Part shown: positions 7,796 through 15,917 of the stretch, piece after piece
Layout of the letters: each line of letters begins with the position of its first letter
Numbering within the stretch: position 1 is the stretch's first letter
Source: Streptomyces europaeiscabiei
GTDB lineage: Bacteria; Actinomycetota; Actinomycetes; Streptomycetales; Streptomycetaceae
DNA: 64,000 nucleotides
Assembly (NCBI RefSeq): GCF_036346855.1
Contig: NZ_CP107841.1
Coordinates: 6,638,001 to 6,702,000 of the forward strand
Direction of reading: 5' to 3'
Made by a program: the position numbers and the translations under genes
The notes under the pieces: model-generated
Database searches by the model: none
What the model was told of the DNA's origin: nothing
The model's input: the letters and a program-made list of their open reading frames with translations, nothing else

Positions 7796-8566
7796 TCAGA
7801 CGCGTCTGCGCGAGCGGGCCGTTCCGAAGCCGGAGGCGAGCGGCATACGCAACCCCAACGGCGGCGGAGCCGCAAGCGCGTCCTCCACCGGCCGCGCGAA
7901 CGCCCTGCCGAACAGCACCCCCATCACAAAATCCGAAGCCAACGCATGCACCTCGTCCCGGTACTGCGTCAACCCGTGCCGATCCGCGTGCACCTCGAAC
8001 CGGCAGATGTCGGGGTTCGTCTTCTTCGCCCGCGCCGCGAACCGGAACGACAGCTCGGGATCCACCCGCTCGTCGTTCGTCCCGTGCACGATGAGCACCC
8101 GCCGCCCCGACAACTGCTTCACCGGTTCGGGCGGCGCGGCCACATTCTCCTCGGGCAGCCAGGGGGCTATGGCCAGCACGGAGTTGACGGCCTCGTGCCC
8201 ACCCGCGTGCAGCGCGGCCCGCGCCCCCATGTGGAGCCCGGCGAGACACACCGGCACGTCTCCGTACCGCCGGACCACCTCGTCCGCGGCCCACTCCGCG
8301 TCCCGTGCGAGCCGCGCCTCCGTGCCGTTCCAGCCCCGGTAGCGGTAGTGCACGACATGGGTCGCCAGCCCCTCCGTACGGCCGGCGCGGGCGAGCCGGC
8401 GGCCGAGGGCGCGCACGGAGGCCGTGGCCATCATGGGGGAGGGTCTGCGGGTGGATGCCTCGTCACCGGCCGGGAGCAGCAGAACGACTCCGCTGACCGT
8501 GCTCGGCTCCGGGCCGATTGTCCGCCCAAGTCGGGGCGTACGGACCGGCATTGCTTGCTGCGCCAT
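7796..8566 (-). CDS. Alpha/beta hydrolase-fold protein with altered nucleophile elbow
   Basis: A 256-residue protein related to dienelactone-hydrolase-type alpha/beta hydrolases: GVVLLLPAGDE at the oxyanion strand, HYRYRGWNG, and RRVLIVHGTNDERVDPELS carrying the acid residue. A histidine candidate is in RFEVHADRHGL. The nucleophile elbow, normally G-x-S-x-G, reads GLHMGARAA, so the catalytic Ser is replaced by His. This argues for a non-catalytic or unusual enzyme, although the rest of the fold looks conserved. The start is the ATG ending at 8566, divergent from add across the 113-bp region that holds the nucleoside operator. Confidence 0.78.
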   Translation of the reverse strand: MAQQAMPVRTPRLGRTIGPEPSTVSGVVLLLPAGDEASTRRPSPMMATASVRALGRRLARAGRTEGLATHVVHYRYRGWNGTEARLARDAEWAADEVVRRYGDVPVCLAGLHMGARAALHAGGHEAVNSVLAIAPWLPEENVAAPPEPVKQLSGRRVLIVHGTNDERVDPELSFRFAARAKKTNPDICRFEVHADRHGLTQYRDEVHALASDFVMGVLFGRAFARPVEDALAAPPPLGLRMPLASGFGTARSRRRV

Positions 8567-8651
8567 GACAGAACAGTGTCAGAAGACATGGTGTACGCCA
8601 CCCGTCCTGTGGGTCACCGTTGGATATCGACGGGATTATCCGGCAGGCGCT

Positions 8652-8663
8652 CTACGCGCGTAG
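8652..8663. promoter_or_regulatory. Palindromic operator before add
   Basis: The 12-bp palindrome CTACGCGCGTAG. Its last three bases start a -10 box TAGGAT (8661-8666), placing transcription start around 8673, 7 bases before the ATG at 8680. The same 12 bases occur before deoC and punA. A second inverted repeat, GGATA-N10-TATCC (8622-8641), lies just upstream. Confidence 0.8.
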
Positions 8664-8679
8664 GATATATCGTGCGAAA

Positions 8680-9843
8680 ATGACGAACCAGACCGACCCG
8701 ACCGGTAACACCCCGGACTCGGACCAGATCCGCCGGGCGCCCAAGGTTCTGCTGCACGACCACCTCGACGGCGGCCTGCGCCCCGGAACCATCGTCGAAC
8801 TCGCCCGCGACAGCGGTTACGCCCAGCTCCCGGAGACCGACGCCGACCGGCTCGGCGTCTGGTTCCGCGAGTCCGCCGACTCCGGCTCGCTGGAGCGGTA
8901 TCTGGAGACCTTCTCCCACACCGTCGGCGTCATGCAGACCCGTGACGCGCTGTTCCGGGTCGCCGCCGAGTGCGCCGAGGACCTGGCCGCGGACGGCGTC
9001 GTCTACGCCGAGGTCCGTTACGCCCCCGAACAGCACCTCGAAGGCGGGCTCAGTCTCGAAGAGGTCGTCGAGGCCGTCAACGAGGGCTTCCGGGAGGGCG
9101 AGCGGCTGGCCAGGGCCGACGGCCGCCGCATCCGCGTCGGCGCCCTGCTCACCGCCATGCGGCACGCCGCCCGCGCCCTGGAGATCGCCGAACTCGCCAA
9201 CCGCTACCGCGACCTCGGCGTCGTCGGATTCGACATCGCGGGCGCCGAGGCCGGCTACCCGCCCACCCGCCACCTCGACGCCTTCGAGTACCTCAAGCGC
9301 GAGAACAACCACTTCACCATCCACGCCGGGGAAGCCTTCGGACTCCCCTCCATCTGGCAGGCGTTGCAGTGGTGCGGCGCCGACCGGCTCGGCCACGGCG
9401 TCCGCATCATCGACGACATCCAGGTCCACGAGGACGGCTCCGTGAAGCTCGGCCGCCTCGCTTCCTACGTCCGCGACAAGCGCATCCCGCTGGAACTGTG
9501 CCCCAGCTCCAACCTCCAGACCGGCGCAGCCCGTTCGTACGCCGAGCACCCCATCGGGCTGCTGCGGCGACTGCACTTCCGGGCCACCGTGAACACCGAC
9601 AACCGGCTGATGTCGCACACGAGCATGAGCCGTGAATTCGAGCATCTAGTCGACGCCTTCGGCTACACGCTCGACGACATGCAGTGGTTCTCGGTCAATG
9701 CTATGAAGTCAGCATTCATTCCTTTCGATGAACGACTGGCCATGATCAACGACGTCATCAAGCCCGGATACGCCGAGTTGAAATCCGAATGGCTGTTCCG
9801 GCAAACAGCCTCCACCAGCGGTTCTGTCGACGAAAAGAGCTGA
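8680..9843 (+). CDS. add: Adenosine deaminase
   Basis: Hydrolytic deamination of adenosine or deoxyadenosine to inosine or deoxyinosine. The protein has 387 residues. The metal-binding HxH is at residues 26-28 (LLHDHLDGG). Further motifs are [20 protein letters not shown] with the catalytic Glu, LGHGVRI with another zinc His, and [11 protein letters not shown] with the Asp ligand. The start at ATG 8680 removes an N-terminal stretch that would run through the operator and -10 box. There is no Shine-Dalgarno, and the predicted leader is only about 7 bases. Regulation through the CTACGCGCGTAG palindrome is likely. It is an isolated single-gene unit, but it feeds inosine to the purine nucleoside phosphorylase at 25.5 kb. 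Confidence 0.95.
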   Translation: MTNQTDPTGNTPDSDQIRRAPKVLLHDHLDGGLRPGTIVELARDSGYAQLPETDADRLGVWFRESADSGSLERYLETFSHTVGVMQTRDALFRVAAECAEDLAADGVVYAEVRYAPEQHLEGGLSLEEVVEAVNEGFREGERLARADGRRIRVGALLTAMRHAARALEIAELANRYRDLGVVGFDIAGAEAGYPPTRHLDAFEYLKRENNHFTIHAGEAFGLPSIWQALQWCGADRLGHGVRIIDDIQVHEDGSVKLGRLASYVRDKRIPLELCPSSNLQTGAARSYAEHPIGLLRRLHFRATVNTDNRLMSHTSMSREFEHLVDAFGYTLDDMQWFSVNAMKSAFIPFDERLAMINDVIKPGYAELKSEWLFRQTASTSGSVDEKS

Positions 9844-9976
9844 ACGGCGACTTCGGGAAGCGGTCACGCGGACGGCGACGCGGCCGCTTTTCGATGTTTG
9901 CCTCCGGCGGGACTTTGGTGTTTACGTTTCGGCACCGCTCACCACCCGTCAAACGCATTCCAAGGACGCATTCAAC

Positions 9977-10348
9977 ATGAAGCAGTCTGCTGCCAAGACC
10001 CTCGGTGTCGCCGTCGCCGGTGCCGCCATCGCCGCTGCGGGCGCGGGCGCCGCGAACGCCGCTCCGAGTGCTCCCGAGGCCTCCCAGGCCGTCGGCACCG
10101 TCACCCAGGCGCTGCCCGTGGAGAACCTCACGAAGGCGCTGCCGACCGTCACCGGCGCTCTCGCCCAGGGTCAGAGCGCGCTCGGCGCCGGCCTGGAGGC
10201 CGCACAGCCCGCCGCCGCCAACGTCCTCGCCGAAGGACCCACCGCCCCCGTCGCCGGACTGCTCGGCGGCCTCCCCGTCGGCAAGACCCTCCCCGCCAAG
10301 GGCCTCGGCGTCAACGGTCTGCCCCTCGGCGGCGGCCCCGCCGCCTGA
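9977..10348 (+). CDS. Small secreted protein, unknown function
   Basis: A 123-residue protein with a clear Sec signal peptide: MKQSAAKT, then an Ala/Gly hydrophobic core ending at ANA-AP near residue 28. The mature part is Ala, Leu, Pro and Gly rich with the periodic pattern VTQALPVENLTKALPTVTGAL and no cysteine. No enzymatic motif is visible. The ATG at 9977 follows AAGGA. A second protein of the same general style is encoded at 16688-17098 (signal peptide, then short Leu/Pro/Gly-rich repeats such as PLAG and GLLGG). I do not recognise a named family. Confidence 0.75.
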   Translation: MKQSAAKTLGVAVAGAAIAAAGAGAANAAPSAPEASQAVGTVTQALPVENLTKALPTVTGALAQGQSALGAGLEAAQPAAANVLAEGPTAPVAGLLGGLPVGKTLPAKGLGVNGLPLGGGPAA

Positions 10349-10364
10349 GGCGGACCACCACGCC

Positions 10365-10400
10365 CGACGGGGCGCACCCCTCGAAGGGTGTGCCCCGTCG
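10365..10400. terminator. Bidirectional hairpin terminator
   Basis: Two 15-base arms (10365-10379 and 10386-10400) with a single wobble pair, between the convergent secreted-protein and PspC genes. Confidence 0.7.
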
Positions 10401-10426
10401 GTGTGCGCGTCACCGGGTCGTGCGCG

Positions 10427-10627
10427 TCACCAAGCCGTGCGGGCCTTGCCCTCGGAGGGGAACAGGATCCAAAGGGCTATGTAGAGCAGGAACTGCGGGC
10501 CGGGAAGCAGACACGACACCAGGAAGATCACGCGCATCGTGGTCGCGGAGGTGCCGAAGCGCCGTGCCAGCGCAGCGCACACTCCGCCGATCATCCGGCC
10601 TTCGGTGGGGCGGGCAAGGCGGCTCAT
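10427..10627 (-). CDS. PspC-domain membrane protein
   Basis: A 66-residue protein matching the PspC domain: SRLARPTEGRMIGGVCAALA, then RRFGTSATTMRVIFLVSCLL and a second hydrophobic segment LLYIALWILFPSE. PspC domains are found in phage-shock-type membrane stress sensors; this stand-alone version is common in Streptomyces. The ATG ending at 10627 has GAAGGAG six bases upstream, a strong ribosome site, so a longer upstream reading is not needed. Neighbouring VanZ-like and secreted genes give an envelope-related setting but no operon partner is certain. Confidence 0.85.
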   Translation of the reverse strand: MSRLARPTEGRMIGGVCAALARRFGTSATTMRVIFLVSCLLPGPQFLLYIALWILFPSEGKARTAW

Positions 10628-10751
10628 GAGGGCTCCTTCGTCAGCGTAGGACGCCGGCCGCGGGCCGACGGTGGGGCGAGGCCTTCCGACGGCCACCGCT
10701 CTCATTTCCACACCTTCGACGCTACGGTGACGAAGCGGACGAAGCGTCCCT

Positions 10752-11306
10752 CTACGGAGCCATCCCGACCCTGGGAATCGTCGGGGTCCGACCCTGAGAC
10801 AACTCCTCCCGACGCAGATGCGCCGCCCGCACCCGGGTCTCCGCCCTCCGCCGCAGCGCCGACCTGACCACCGGCACCAGCGCGACATGGGCGAGTCCCA
10901 CCCCGACCGAGTTCAGCAGGATCGAGTCGATGTCGACGACCTGCCCCGGCACCCCGGTCTGCAACAGCTCGATGGCCAGCGACAGCAGCGCCCCGGCCGC
11001 CACCGACCGGGCCAGCGATGCGAGCGGCGACACGGCCAGTCTCCCGTGCACCATCGGCAGCAGGACGCCCAGCGGAGCGAGCAGTGCCAGCCCCTCACCG
11101 ATCCGATGGGCCGCCTCCGGCCACCCCAGGGTCAGATCCGCTCTGATCCCCGCGAACGGCCGCAGATTCGCTGGACTCATCCAGGTGACGTCCAGCGGAC
11201 GCAGCGTGATCCAGGCAACGACCGCGAGATGTACGGCGAGGAGAACACCCCCCGCCGCACGGACACGGACATCGGCGCTACCGCCGTTCGTACCTTGAGG
11301 CTGCAC
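10752..11306 (-). CDS. VanZ-family membrane protein
   Basis: A 184-residue integral membrane protein with a VanZ-like core: WITLRPLDVTW near the N terminus, NLRPFAGIRAD, LLAPLGVLLPMV, and the family region LAIELLQTGVPGQVVDIDSI. VanZ proteins are associated with low-level teicoplanin resistance and other envelope roles; function is not proven for most members. The GTG at 11306 follows a G-rich stretch. Longer in-frame readings to 11483 are rejected because they run through a 19-bp inverted repeat. The C-terminal 30 residues are Arg-rich and cytoplasmic. Confidence 0.82.
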   Translation of the reverse strand: MQPQGTNGGSADVRVRAAGGVLLAVHLAVVAWITLRPLDVTWMSPANLRPFAGIRADLTLGWPEAAHRIGEGLALLAPLGVLLPMVHGRLAVSPLASLARSVAAGALLSLAIELLQTGVPGQVVDIDSILLNSVGVGLAHVALVPVVRSALRRRAETRVRAAHLRREELSQGRTPTIPRVGMAP

Positions 11307-11383
11307 GCCCCCCAAGACGCGGCCCCCGGCACGATCGGTTCCGCTGTGTTTTTCGGGGCTCGGTTCGCCGCCGGGGCGCAGAA

Positions 11384-11459
11384 GCCTGTGTCGAGAGCGC
11401 GACCGTGCTCGACCCCTCCTTCGTCGGGGCCTCCGCGCGCTCGCGCTCTCGACACAGGC
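11384..11459. repeat. Perfect 19-bp inverted repeat
   Basis: Arms 11384-11402 and 11441-11459 (GCCTGTGTCGAGAGCGCGA and its complement) with a 38-base loop. It could form a cruciform or a transcription terminator. No flanking target-site duplication is visible. Confidence 0.8.
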
Positions 11460-11488
11460 GCGCCCCTTTGGCTCACTCCCCAACTCCT

Positions 11489-11613
11489 CTGCAGTGATCC
11501 ACGCAGTGGACGTCTGCAGTGATCCGGGCAGTGGGCGTCTGCAGTGATCCGGGCAGTGGGCGTCTGCAGTGATCCGGGCAGTGGACGTCTGCAGTGATCC
11601 GCGCAGTGGGCGT
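11489..11613. repeat. Tandem repeat, five copies of a 25-bp unit
   Basis: Units start at 11489, 11514, 11539, 11564 and 11589. Each begins CTGCAGTGATCC and contains two CAGTG boxes; copies differ at one to three positions. There are no spacers, so this is not a CRISPR array. The unit length is not a multiple of three, so it is not coding. Confidence 0.9.
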
Positions 11614-11657
11614 CGCGCGGGCGGATCACGGGCTGGGGAACCCCTCGATACTCCCGT

Positions 11658-12350
11658 TCAGGAGCCGTTGACCTCCGTCGAAGGCGGGTTGCCCGCGCCC
11701 GGGGACGTCTGGGTCTCCGGCGCGCACTCGTAGCGCCGTAGCGACTCGGCGCTCGTGCTGCCCAGTACCACCGAGCCGTTGTCGCCGGCGGCCGCGGAGT
11801 CGGCGAAGGTGCAGACGAGCTGGGCGAGGGCGTACCTGGGGAGGGAGCCGGGGGCGGTGGACAGGCGGAGGGCGTCCTCGGGGTCTCCGGGGGCGGGGCC
11901 CGTCACCGTGAGGCCGGCCGGGACGGCGGTGCTGTAGCCGGCCTCGTCCTCCACGTGGCTGGGGTCGCCGGCCAGGGCGTCCAGCAGACCCTGTGCGACG
12001 ACGACGCGCCGCTGGGCCTCCTGGGTGCCCTCGGCGACCTCCACGGAGCGGTTGACCCGCACGAGCGCCCCGGAGCACAGGAGGAACACCTCGACCGGCA
12101 TGCCGGAGGGGGTCGCCTGTGTCGAGATGTCCGTCACCGACAGCTCGCACGGCACCATCGAGGGCGCCGGGCCGAAGTCCGTCGGCACCTGCGTGGCCCG
12201 GATCCCGCAGCCGGTGAGCAGCCCGGCCAGCGCGCCGGTCGCGGCCAGGACCCGTATGCCTCGCGCGCGTGAGCCCCGCACGAGTACGTCCGGCACTCGC
12301 ACGCCCTGGATTCCCCCGTCTTCCCGTTCTCGTGAGCCTCGTATCGTCAC
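11658..12350 (-). CDS. GerMN-like lipoprotein coupled to AfsQ2
   Basis: A 230-residue secreted lipoprotein. After about 30 basic residues a hydrophobic stretch ends in the lipobox LLTGC (Cys near residue 48). The mature part resembles GerMN-type domains (PVEVFLLCSGALVRVNRSVE, QGLLDALAG, RYALAQLVCTFADS). The GTG start at 12350 overlaps the afsQ2 stop in a GTGA arrangement, so it is the third gene of an afsQ1-afsQ2-lipoprotein unit. By analogy with LpqB, a GerMN lipoprotein encoded with the MtrAB system, it may modulate the AfsQ2 sensor from outside the membrane. That role is inference. Confidence 0.78.
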   Translation of the reverse strand: MTIRGSREREDGGIQGVRVPDVLVRGSRARGIRVLAATGALAGLLTGCGIRATQVPTDFGPAPSMVPCELSVTDISTQATPSGMPVEVFLLCSGALVRVNRSVEVAEGTQEAQRRVVVAQGLLDALAGDPSHVEDEAGYSTAVPAGLTVTGPAPGDPEDALRLSTAPGSLPRYALAQLVCTFADSAAAGDNGSVVLGSTSAESLRRYECAPETQTSPGAGNPPSTEVNGS

Positions 12351-13939
12351 TGACCGGCCCCCTCGGTGCCCTGCGGGCCGTCGTCGCCCTGGTCGCCGTC
12401 CCGTTCCTCCGCGATGAGCGAGGAAGCGTCGCGGGGCAGGCGGAGGGTGAAGACCGCGCCGCCCTCGGGGGAGTTGGCGGCGATGATCTCGCCGCCGTGG
12501 ATGTGGGCGTTCTCCAGGGCGATGGACAGGCCGAGGCCGCTGCCCTCGGAGCGGGGACGGGAGGCGCTCGCCTTGTAGAAGCGGTCGAAGACGTGCGGGA
12601 GGACGTCCTCGGGGATGCCGGGGCCGTGGTCCTGCACCTCGATCAGCAGGTCCTCGCCCTCCTCACGCACCGAGACGCGCACCGGCGAACCGCCGTGCTT
12701 GAGCGCGTTGCCGATCAGGTTGGCCAGGATCACGTCCAGGCGGCGCGGGTCGAGGTTGGTGATGATGCCGCGCTCGGCGTCCAGCTCCACCGCGTCCAGC
12801 CAGGCGCGGGCGTCGATGCAGGCGGTGATCTGGTCGGCGATGTCCATGTCGTCGAGGACGAGGCGGGCCGTGCCCGCGTCGAAGCGGGTGACCTCCATCA
12901 GGTTCTCGACCAGGTTGTTGAGACGCTGGGTCTCGCTGACGACGAGCCGTACGGCCGGTTCGATCATGGGGTCGAGGCTGCCCGTGTCGGCGTCCAGCTC
13001 CTCCTCCAGCACCTCCGTGACGGCGGTGATCGCCGTCAGCGGCGTACGGAGCTCATGGGACATGTCGGCGACGAAGCGACGGGACGCCTCCTCGCGGGCG
13101 CTCATGTCGTCGACCTTCTTCTCCAGCGACTCCGCCGCGAGATTGAACGTGCGCGAGAGGTCGGCCAGTTCGTCCGTGCCGGAGACGCGCAGCCGGGTGT
13201 CGAGCTTGCCCTCGCCGAGACGCCGGGCGGCGACACCGAGGCGCTGCACCGGCTTCAGCACGGTCGTGGCGGCGGCCTGTGCGAGCAGCGCCGAGCCGAT
13301 CAGCGACAGGCCCGTGGCGATCCCGAGCGACCAGGCCAGCGAGTTGAGGTCCTTCGCCTCCTCCGCGAGGGACTTGCGCATGTAGCCGGTCGGCCCGCCG
13401 CCGATCATCTTCGCGCCGCCCACCAGATACGGGGTGTCGCCGTCGATGACCCGCTGCCAGTACACGTGGTACGCGTGCCGGTTTCCCGACGTGAGCTTCT
13501 GCCGTTTGTTGACGGCCTTCTGGAGGGACGCCGGCACGTCGTCCAGCGAGAAGCCGGTCAGCGCGTTGTCGGTCGACGAACCGGAGACCGTCCGGCCGTC
13601 GGCGCCCTCGGCGAGGAGCAGCACGCTGGAGCGCTCACCGCCGTCCGCCATCTTCCGTGCCGCGATGCGCAGTTGGTCCTGCGTCGGGTTCGGGCGCAGC
13701 GTGCTCACATGGCTCTGCATCTCCCGCTCGAAGTCGTTGAGCGCCGCGTCCTGCGCGCGCGTCTGCACGGCCTCGCGGTTGAGCCAGTACGCGATACCGG
13801 ACGCCGACACGGCGGCCGTGAGCGCCACCAGACCGAAGACCACCACCAGACGCAGCCGCAGACTGGTGAAACGGATCCGGGACTGCACTTTCCTGCGAGC
13901 CGCGGCCCAGCCGCGGATCCCCCCTTGAGCCTTCGTCAC
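12347..13939 (-). CDS. afsQ2: Sensor histidine kinase AfsQ2
   Basis: Membrane sensor kinase of 530 residues. A first transmembrane helix lies around residues 30-52 (LRLVVVFGLVALTAAVSASG), an extracytoplasmic sensor region runs from about 53 to 215, and a second helix follows near 215-240. Then come HAMP (VLKPVQRLGVAARRLGEGKL), HisKA with phospho-acceptor MSHELRTPL, and an ATPase domain with NLIGNALKHG, DHGPGIPED and GSGLGLSIA. It phosphorylates AfsQ1. The GTG start at 13939 overlaps the afsQ1 stop (GTGA), and its stop overlaps the lipoprotein start. Gene order and the divergent sigQ match the AfsQ1/Q2-SigQ locus of S. coelicolor, which responds to nitrogen source and affects antibiotic production and development. 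Confidence 0.93.
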   Translation of the reverse strand: MTKAQGGIRGWAAARRKVQSRIRFTSLRLRLVVVFGLVALTAAVSASGIAYWLNREAVQTRAQDAALNDFEREMQSHVSTLRPNPTQDQLRIAARKMADGGERSSVLLLAEGADGRTVSGSSTDNALTGFSLDDVPASLQKAVNKRQKLTSGNRHAYHVYWQRVIDGDTPYLVGGAKMIGGGPTGYMRKSLAEEAKDLNSLAWSLGIATGLSLIGSALLAQAAATTVLKPVQRLGVAARRLGEGKLDTRLRVSGTDELADLSRTFNLAAESLEKKVDDMSAREEASRRFVADMSHELRTPLTAITAVTEVLEEELDADTGSLDPMIEPAVRLVVSETQRLNNLVENLMEVTRFDAGTARLVLDDMDIADQITACIDARAWLDAVELDAERGIITNLDPRRLDVILANLIGNALKHGGSPVRVSVREEGEDLLIEVQDHGPGIPEDVLPHVFDRFYKASASRPRSEGSGLGLSIALENAHIHGGEIIAANSPEGGAVFTLRLPRDASSLIAEERDGDQGDDGPQGTEGAGQ

Positions 13940-14613
13940 TGAGGAGTGTCCAACCGGTAGCCCACGCCGCGCACGGTACGGATCAGGGTCGGCGAGGACG
14001 GTACGTCCTCGACCTTGGCGCGCAGCCGCTGCACACACGCGTCCACCAGGCGGGAGTCGCCCAGGTAGTCGTGCTCCCACACCAGACGCAGCAACTGCTG
14101 CCGGGACAGGGCCTGCCCCGGGCGGCGGCTCAGCTCCAGGAGCAGCCGCAGCTCGGTGGGCGTCAGCTGGAGGTCCTCGCCGTTCTTCGTCACGGTCATC
14201 GCCGCGCGGTCGATCACGAGAGAGCCGAAGGCCGCCGCGTCGTTGGCCTCACGCTCACCGCGCCGCAGCACCGCGCGGATACGGGCGTCCAGCACCCGCC
14301 CCTGCACGGGCTTGACCACGTAGTCGTCCGCGCCCGATTCCAGGCCCACCACGACGTCGATGTCGTCGCTGCGCGCCGTCAGCAGGATGATCGGCAGCTG
14401 GTCGGTGCGCCGGATCCGCCGACACACCTCGAAGCCGTCGATTCCTGGCAGCATCACGTCCAAAACGATCAGATCCGGCCGCTGTTCGCGCAGCAGCTTG
14501 AGGCCATCCTCGCCGGTGGCGGCGGTGGCGACACGGTGCCCCTGGCGCGTCAGTGAGAGCTCCAGGGCCGTGCGGATGGCGTCGTCGTCCTCGATCAGCA
14601 ACAGGGAAGGCAC
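13936..14613 (-). CDS. afsQ1: Response regulator AfsQ1 (OmpR/PhoB type)
   Basis: A 225-residue response regulator. The receiver domain covers residues 1-115 with the acidic pair EDD, phospho-acceptor Asp in LIVLDVMLPG (Asp52) and Lys101 in VVKP. The winged-helix effector domain lies around 130-225 (LTPTELRLLLELSRRPGQAL, then RLVDACVQRLRAKVE and RTVRGVGYRL). The GTG at 14613 gives the length known for AfsQ1; an in-frame ATG at 14631 would add six residues. The known binding motif GTnAC-n6-GTnAC is present in the intergenic region at 14754-14769. Confidence 0.94.
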   Translation of the reverse strand: MPSLLLIEDDDAIRTALELSLTRQGHRVATAATGEDGLKLLREQRPDLIVLDVMLPGIDGFEVCRRIRRTDQLPIILLTARSDDIDVVVGLESGADDYVVKPVQGRVLDARIRAVLRRGEREANDAAAFGSLVIDRAAMTVTKNGEDLQLTPTELRLLLELSRRPGQALSRQQLLRLVWEHDYLGDSRLVDACVQRLRAKVEDVPSSPTLIRTVRGVGYRLDTPQ

Positions 14614-14916
14614 GGGCTCATTCTGGCCCATGGCATGGCGCCGAATCGACCGTTGGAGCGCTCCCACTCGACACCCGCACACGATCGTGCCGTTCGGGTA
14701 GCCGTACGACTCTTCTCTGTGATCAACCTGTGCCCCGACTGGGCCCGACCCCTGTGACAGGTCTGTGACAGTCGGCGGACACGGCCATGAAGGTGAACGG
14801 GCAATCTTTTCGTCACAGGCAAGGAAACGCCGCCCGACAGCACGAGGGGCGGAGCCGGAGAAGTACGAACGAGCACCACAGCACCACAACCGGAATTCCA
14901 CGACGGGGGGCGCGAG
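14614..14916. other. Divergent afsQ1/sigQ regulatory region
   Basis: 303 bp between two divergent starts with no gene. It holds the AfsQ1 box listed next. The 130 bp before sigQ are A/G-rich with several short direct repeats (AGCACCACAGCACCACA), and the region is expected to contain promoters in both directions. Confidence 0.7.
14754..14769. promoter_or_regulatory. AfsQ1 binding site (GTGAC-N6-GTGAC)
   Basis: Direct repeats GTGAC at 14754-14758 and 14765-14769 with exactly six bases between them match the published AfsQ1 motif GTnAC-n6-GTnAC. It lies 148 bp before the sigQ start and 141 bp before the afsQ1 start. Confidence 0.82.
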
Positions 14917-15684
14917 ATGAACACACTGCACGGCAACAGCACTGGCGCAGTTGTCACGCGTCTCCACGACGTCGTCCGGAACACGGAGAAGTCCGGTGCC
15001 GTGAGCGGGCGGGGGTGCGCTCGCGGCACCGGGCGTCAGCACACCACGTACATGTCGGTGGTTGACGCGCATGTGGGGGGAAGCAGCACGGGGGTGACGG
15101 GGGTCACCCACGGGGGAACGGGGACCGCGTACGGGGAGGGCACGGGGGAACGCCGGTCTGTGTCGGAGGCGGAGTTCACCGCCTACGTCCAGGAGCGTCG
15201 TGCCTCCCTGTACGCAACCGCCTACCACCTGACCGGAGACCGCTTCGAGGCCGAGGACCTGCTGCAGAGCGCGCTGTTCTCGACCTACCGGGCCTGGGAC
15301 CGGATCAGTGACAAGGCCGCGGTGGGGGGCTACCTCCGCCGCACCATGACCAATCTGCACATCAGCGCGTGGCGCCGCCGCAAGCTGAACGAGTACCCGA
15401 CCGAGGAGCTGCCGGAGACGGCCGGTGACACGGACGCGATGCGCGGCACCGAGCTGCGCGCCGTCCTGTGGCAGGCGCTCGCCCGGCTCCCCGAACTCCA
15501 GCGGACGATGCTGGTCCTCCGTTACTACGAGGGCCGCACCGACCCGGAGATCGCGGAGATCCTCGACATCAGTGTCGGCACGGTGAAGTCCAGCATCTGG
15601 CGGTCGCTCCGCCGGCTGCGCGAGGACGAGGTCCTCAGCTTCGGCCGTGACGAGGAGGAGTCCTTCGGGGAGCTTGTCGCCTGA
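14917..15684 (+). CDS. sigQ: ECF sigma factor SigQ
   Basis: A 255-residue SigE-subfamily ECF sigma factor. About 85 Gly/Thr-rich residues precede region 2 (FTAYVQERRASLYATAYHLT then FEAEDLLQSALFSTYRAW). Region 4 lies around residues 185-235 (LPELQRTMLVLRYYEGRTDP then ISVGTVKSSIWRSLRRLRED). The ATG at 14917 is preceded by a G-rich ribosome site. It is divergent from afsQ1-afsQ2, the arrangement known for SigQ in S. coelicolor, where AfsQ1 controls it and SigQ opposes AfsQ1 effects. The long low-complexity N-terminal extension is unusual for the family; a start further in, near the region-2 domain, cannot be excluded. Confidence 0.9.
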   Translation: MNTLHGNSTGAVVTRLHDVVRNTEKSGAVSGRGCARGTGRQHTTYMSVVDAHVGGSSTGVTGVTHGGTGTAYGEGTGERRSVSEAEFTAYVQERRASLYATAYHLTGDRFEAEDLLQSALFSTYRAWDRISDKAAVGGYLRRTMTNLHISAWRRRKLNEYPTEELPETAGDTDAMRGTELRAVLWQALARLPELQRTMLVLRYYEGRTDPEIAEILDISVGTVKSSIWRSLRRLREDEVLSFGRDEEESFGELVA

Positions 15685-15917
15685 AGGTCTGTGGGGGGAA
15701 GTGGGTAACGGGGGAAAGCGGGGGGAGTACGGGGGAACGGGGGACGTCACGGTGGCGCGGGGGAGCGCCGATGTGACGGCCGGGGGGAAGCCGGCGGGGT
15801 CCGGGGGGACCACGACGGTGCGACACGGGGGATCGCGGGGGAAGCGGGACTGGAGGGCCGGGGGGTCCGTCCAGTCCCGTTTTCATGTCCGCCCTCGGGC
15901 CGACTCCCTGTGTGCCC
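15685..15917. other. G-rich intergenic stretch after sigQ
   Basis: 233 bp between convergent genes with a long run of G clusters on the + strand (GGGGGAAGTGGG-like, about a dozen G4-G6 tracts between 15690 and 15870). No gene is seen. The repeated G tracts could form quadruplex-like structure or slow transcription. Confidence 0.55.

Larger units (their letters stand above)
11307..11657. other. Gene-free region with inverted repeat and 25-bp tandem array
   Basis: 351 bp between the VanZ start and the lipoprotein stop. It holds a perfect 19-bp inverted repeat and five tandem 25-bp units, listed separately. I see no credible gene; open frames crossing it are products of the repeats. Confidence 0.7.

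Noticed and set aside
8620..8679. N-terminal extension of add from 8620
   Set aside because: It would translate the operator and -10 box; family similarity starts after 8680.
10752..11483. Longer VanZ start at 11483
   Set aside because: The extra 59 residues are Arg/Ser-rich and run through the inverted repeat; the GTG at 11306 fits the family start.
11489..11613. Possible CRISPR array (25-bp repeats)
   Set aside because: Units abut with no spacers and no cas genes are near; it is a simple tandem repeat.
15685..15882. Coding sequence in the G-rich stretch
   Set aside because: Repeated GGGG tracts give Gly/Thr-rich frames only; no start with a ribosome site and no motif.
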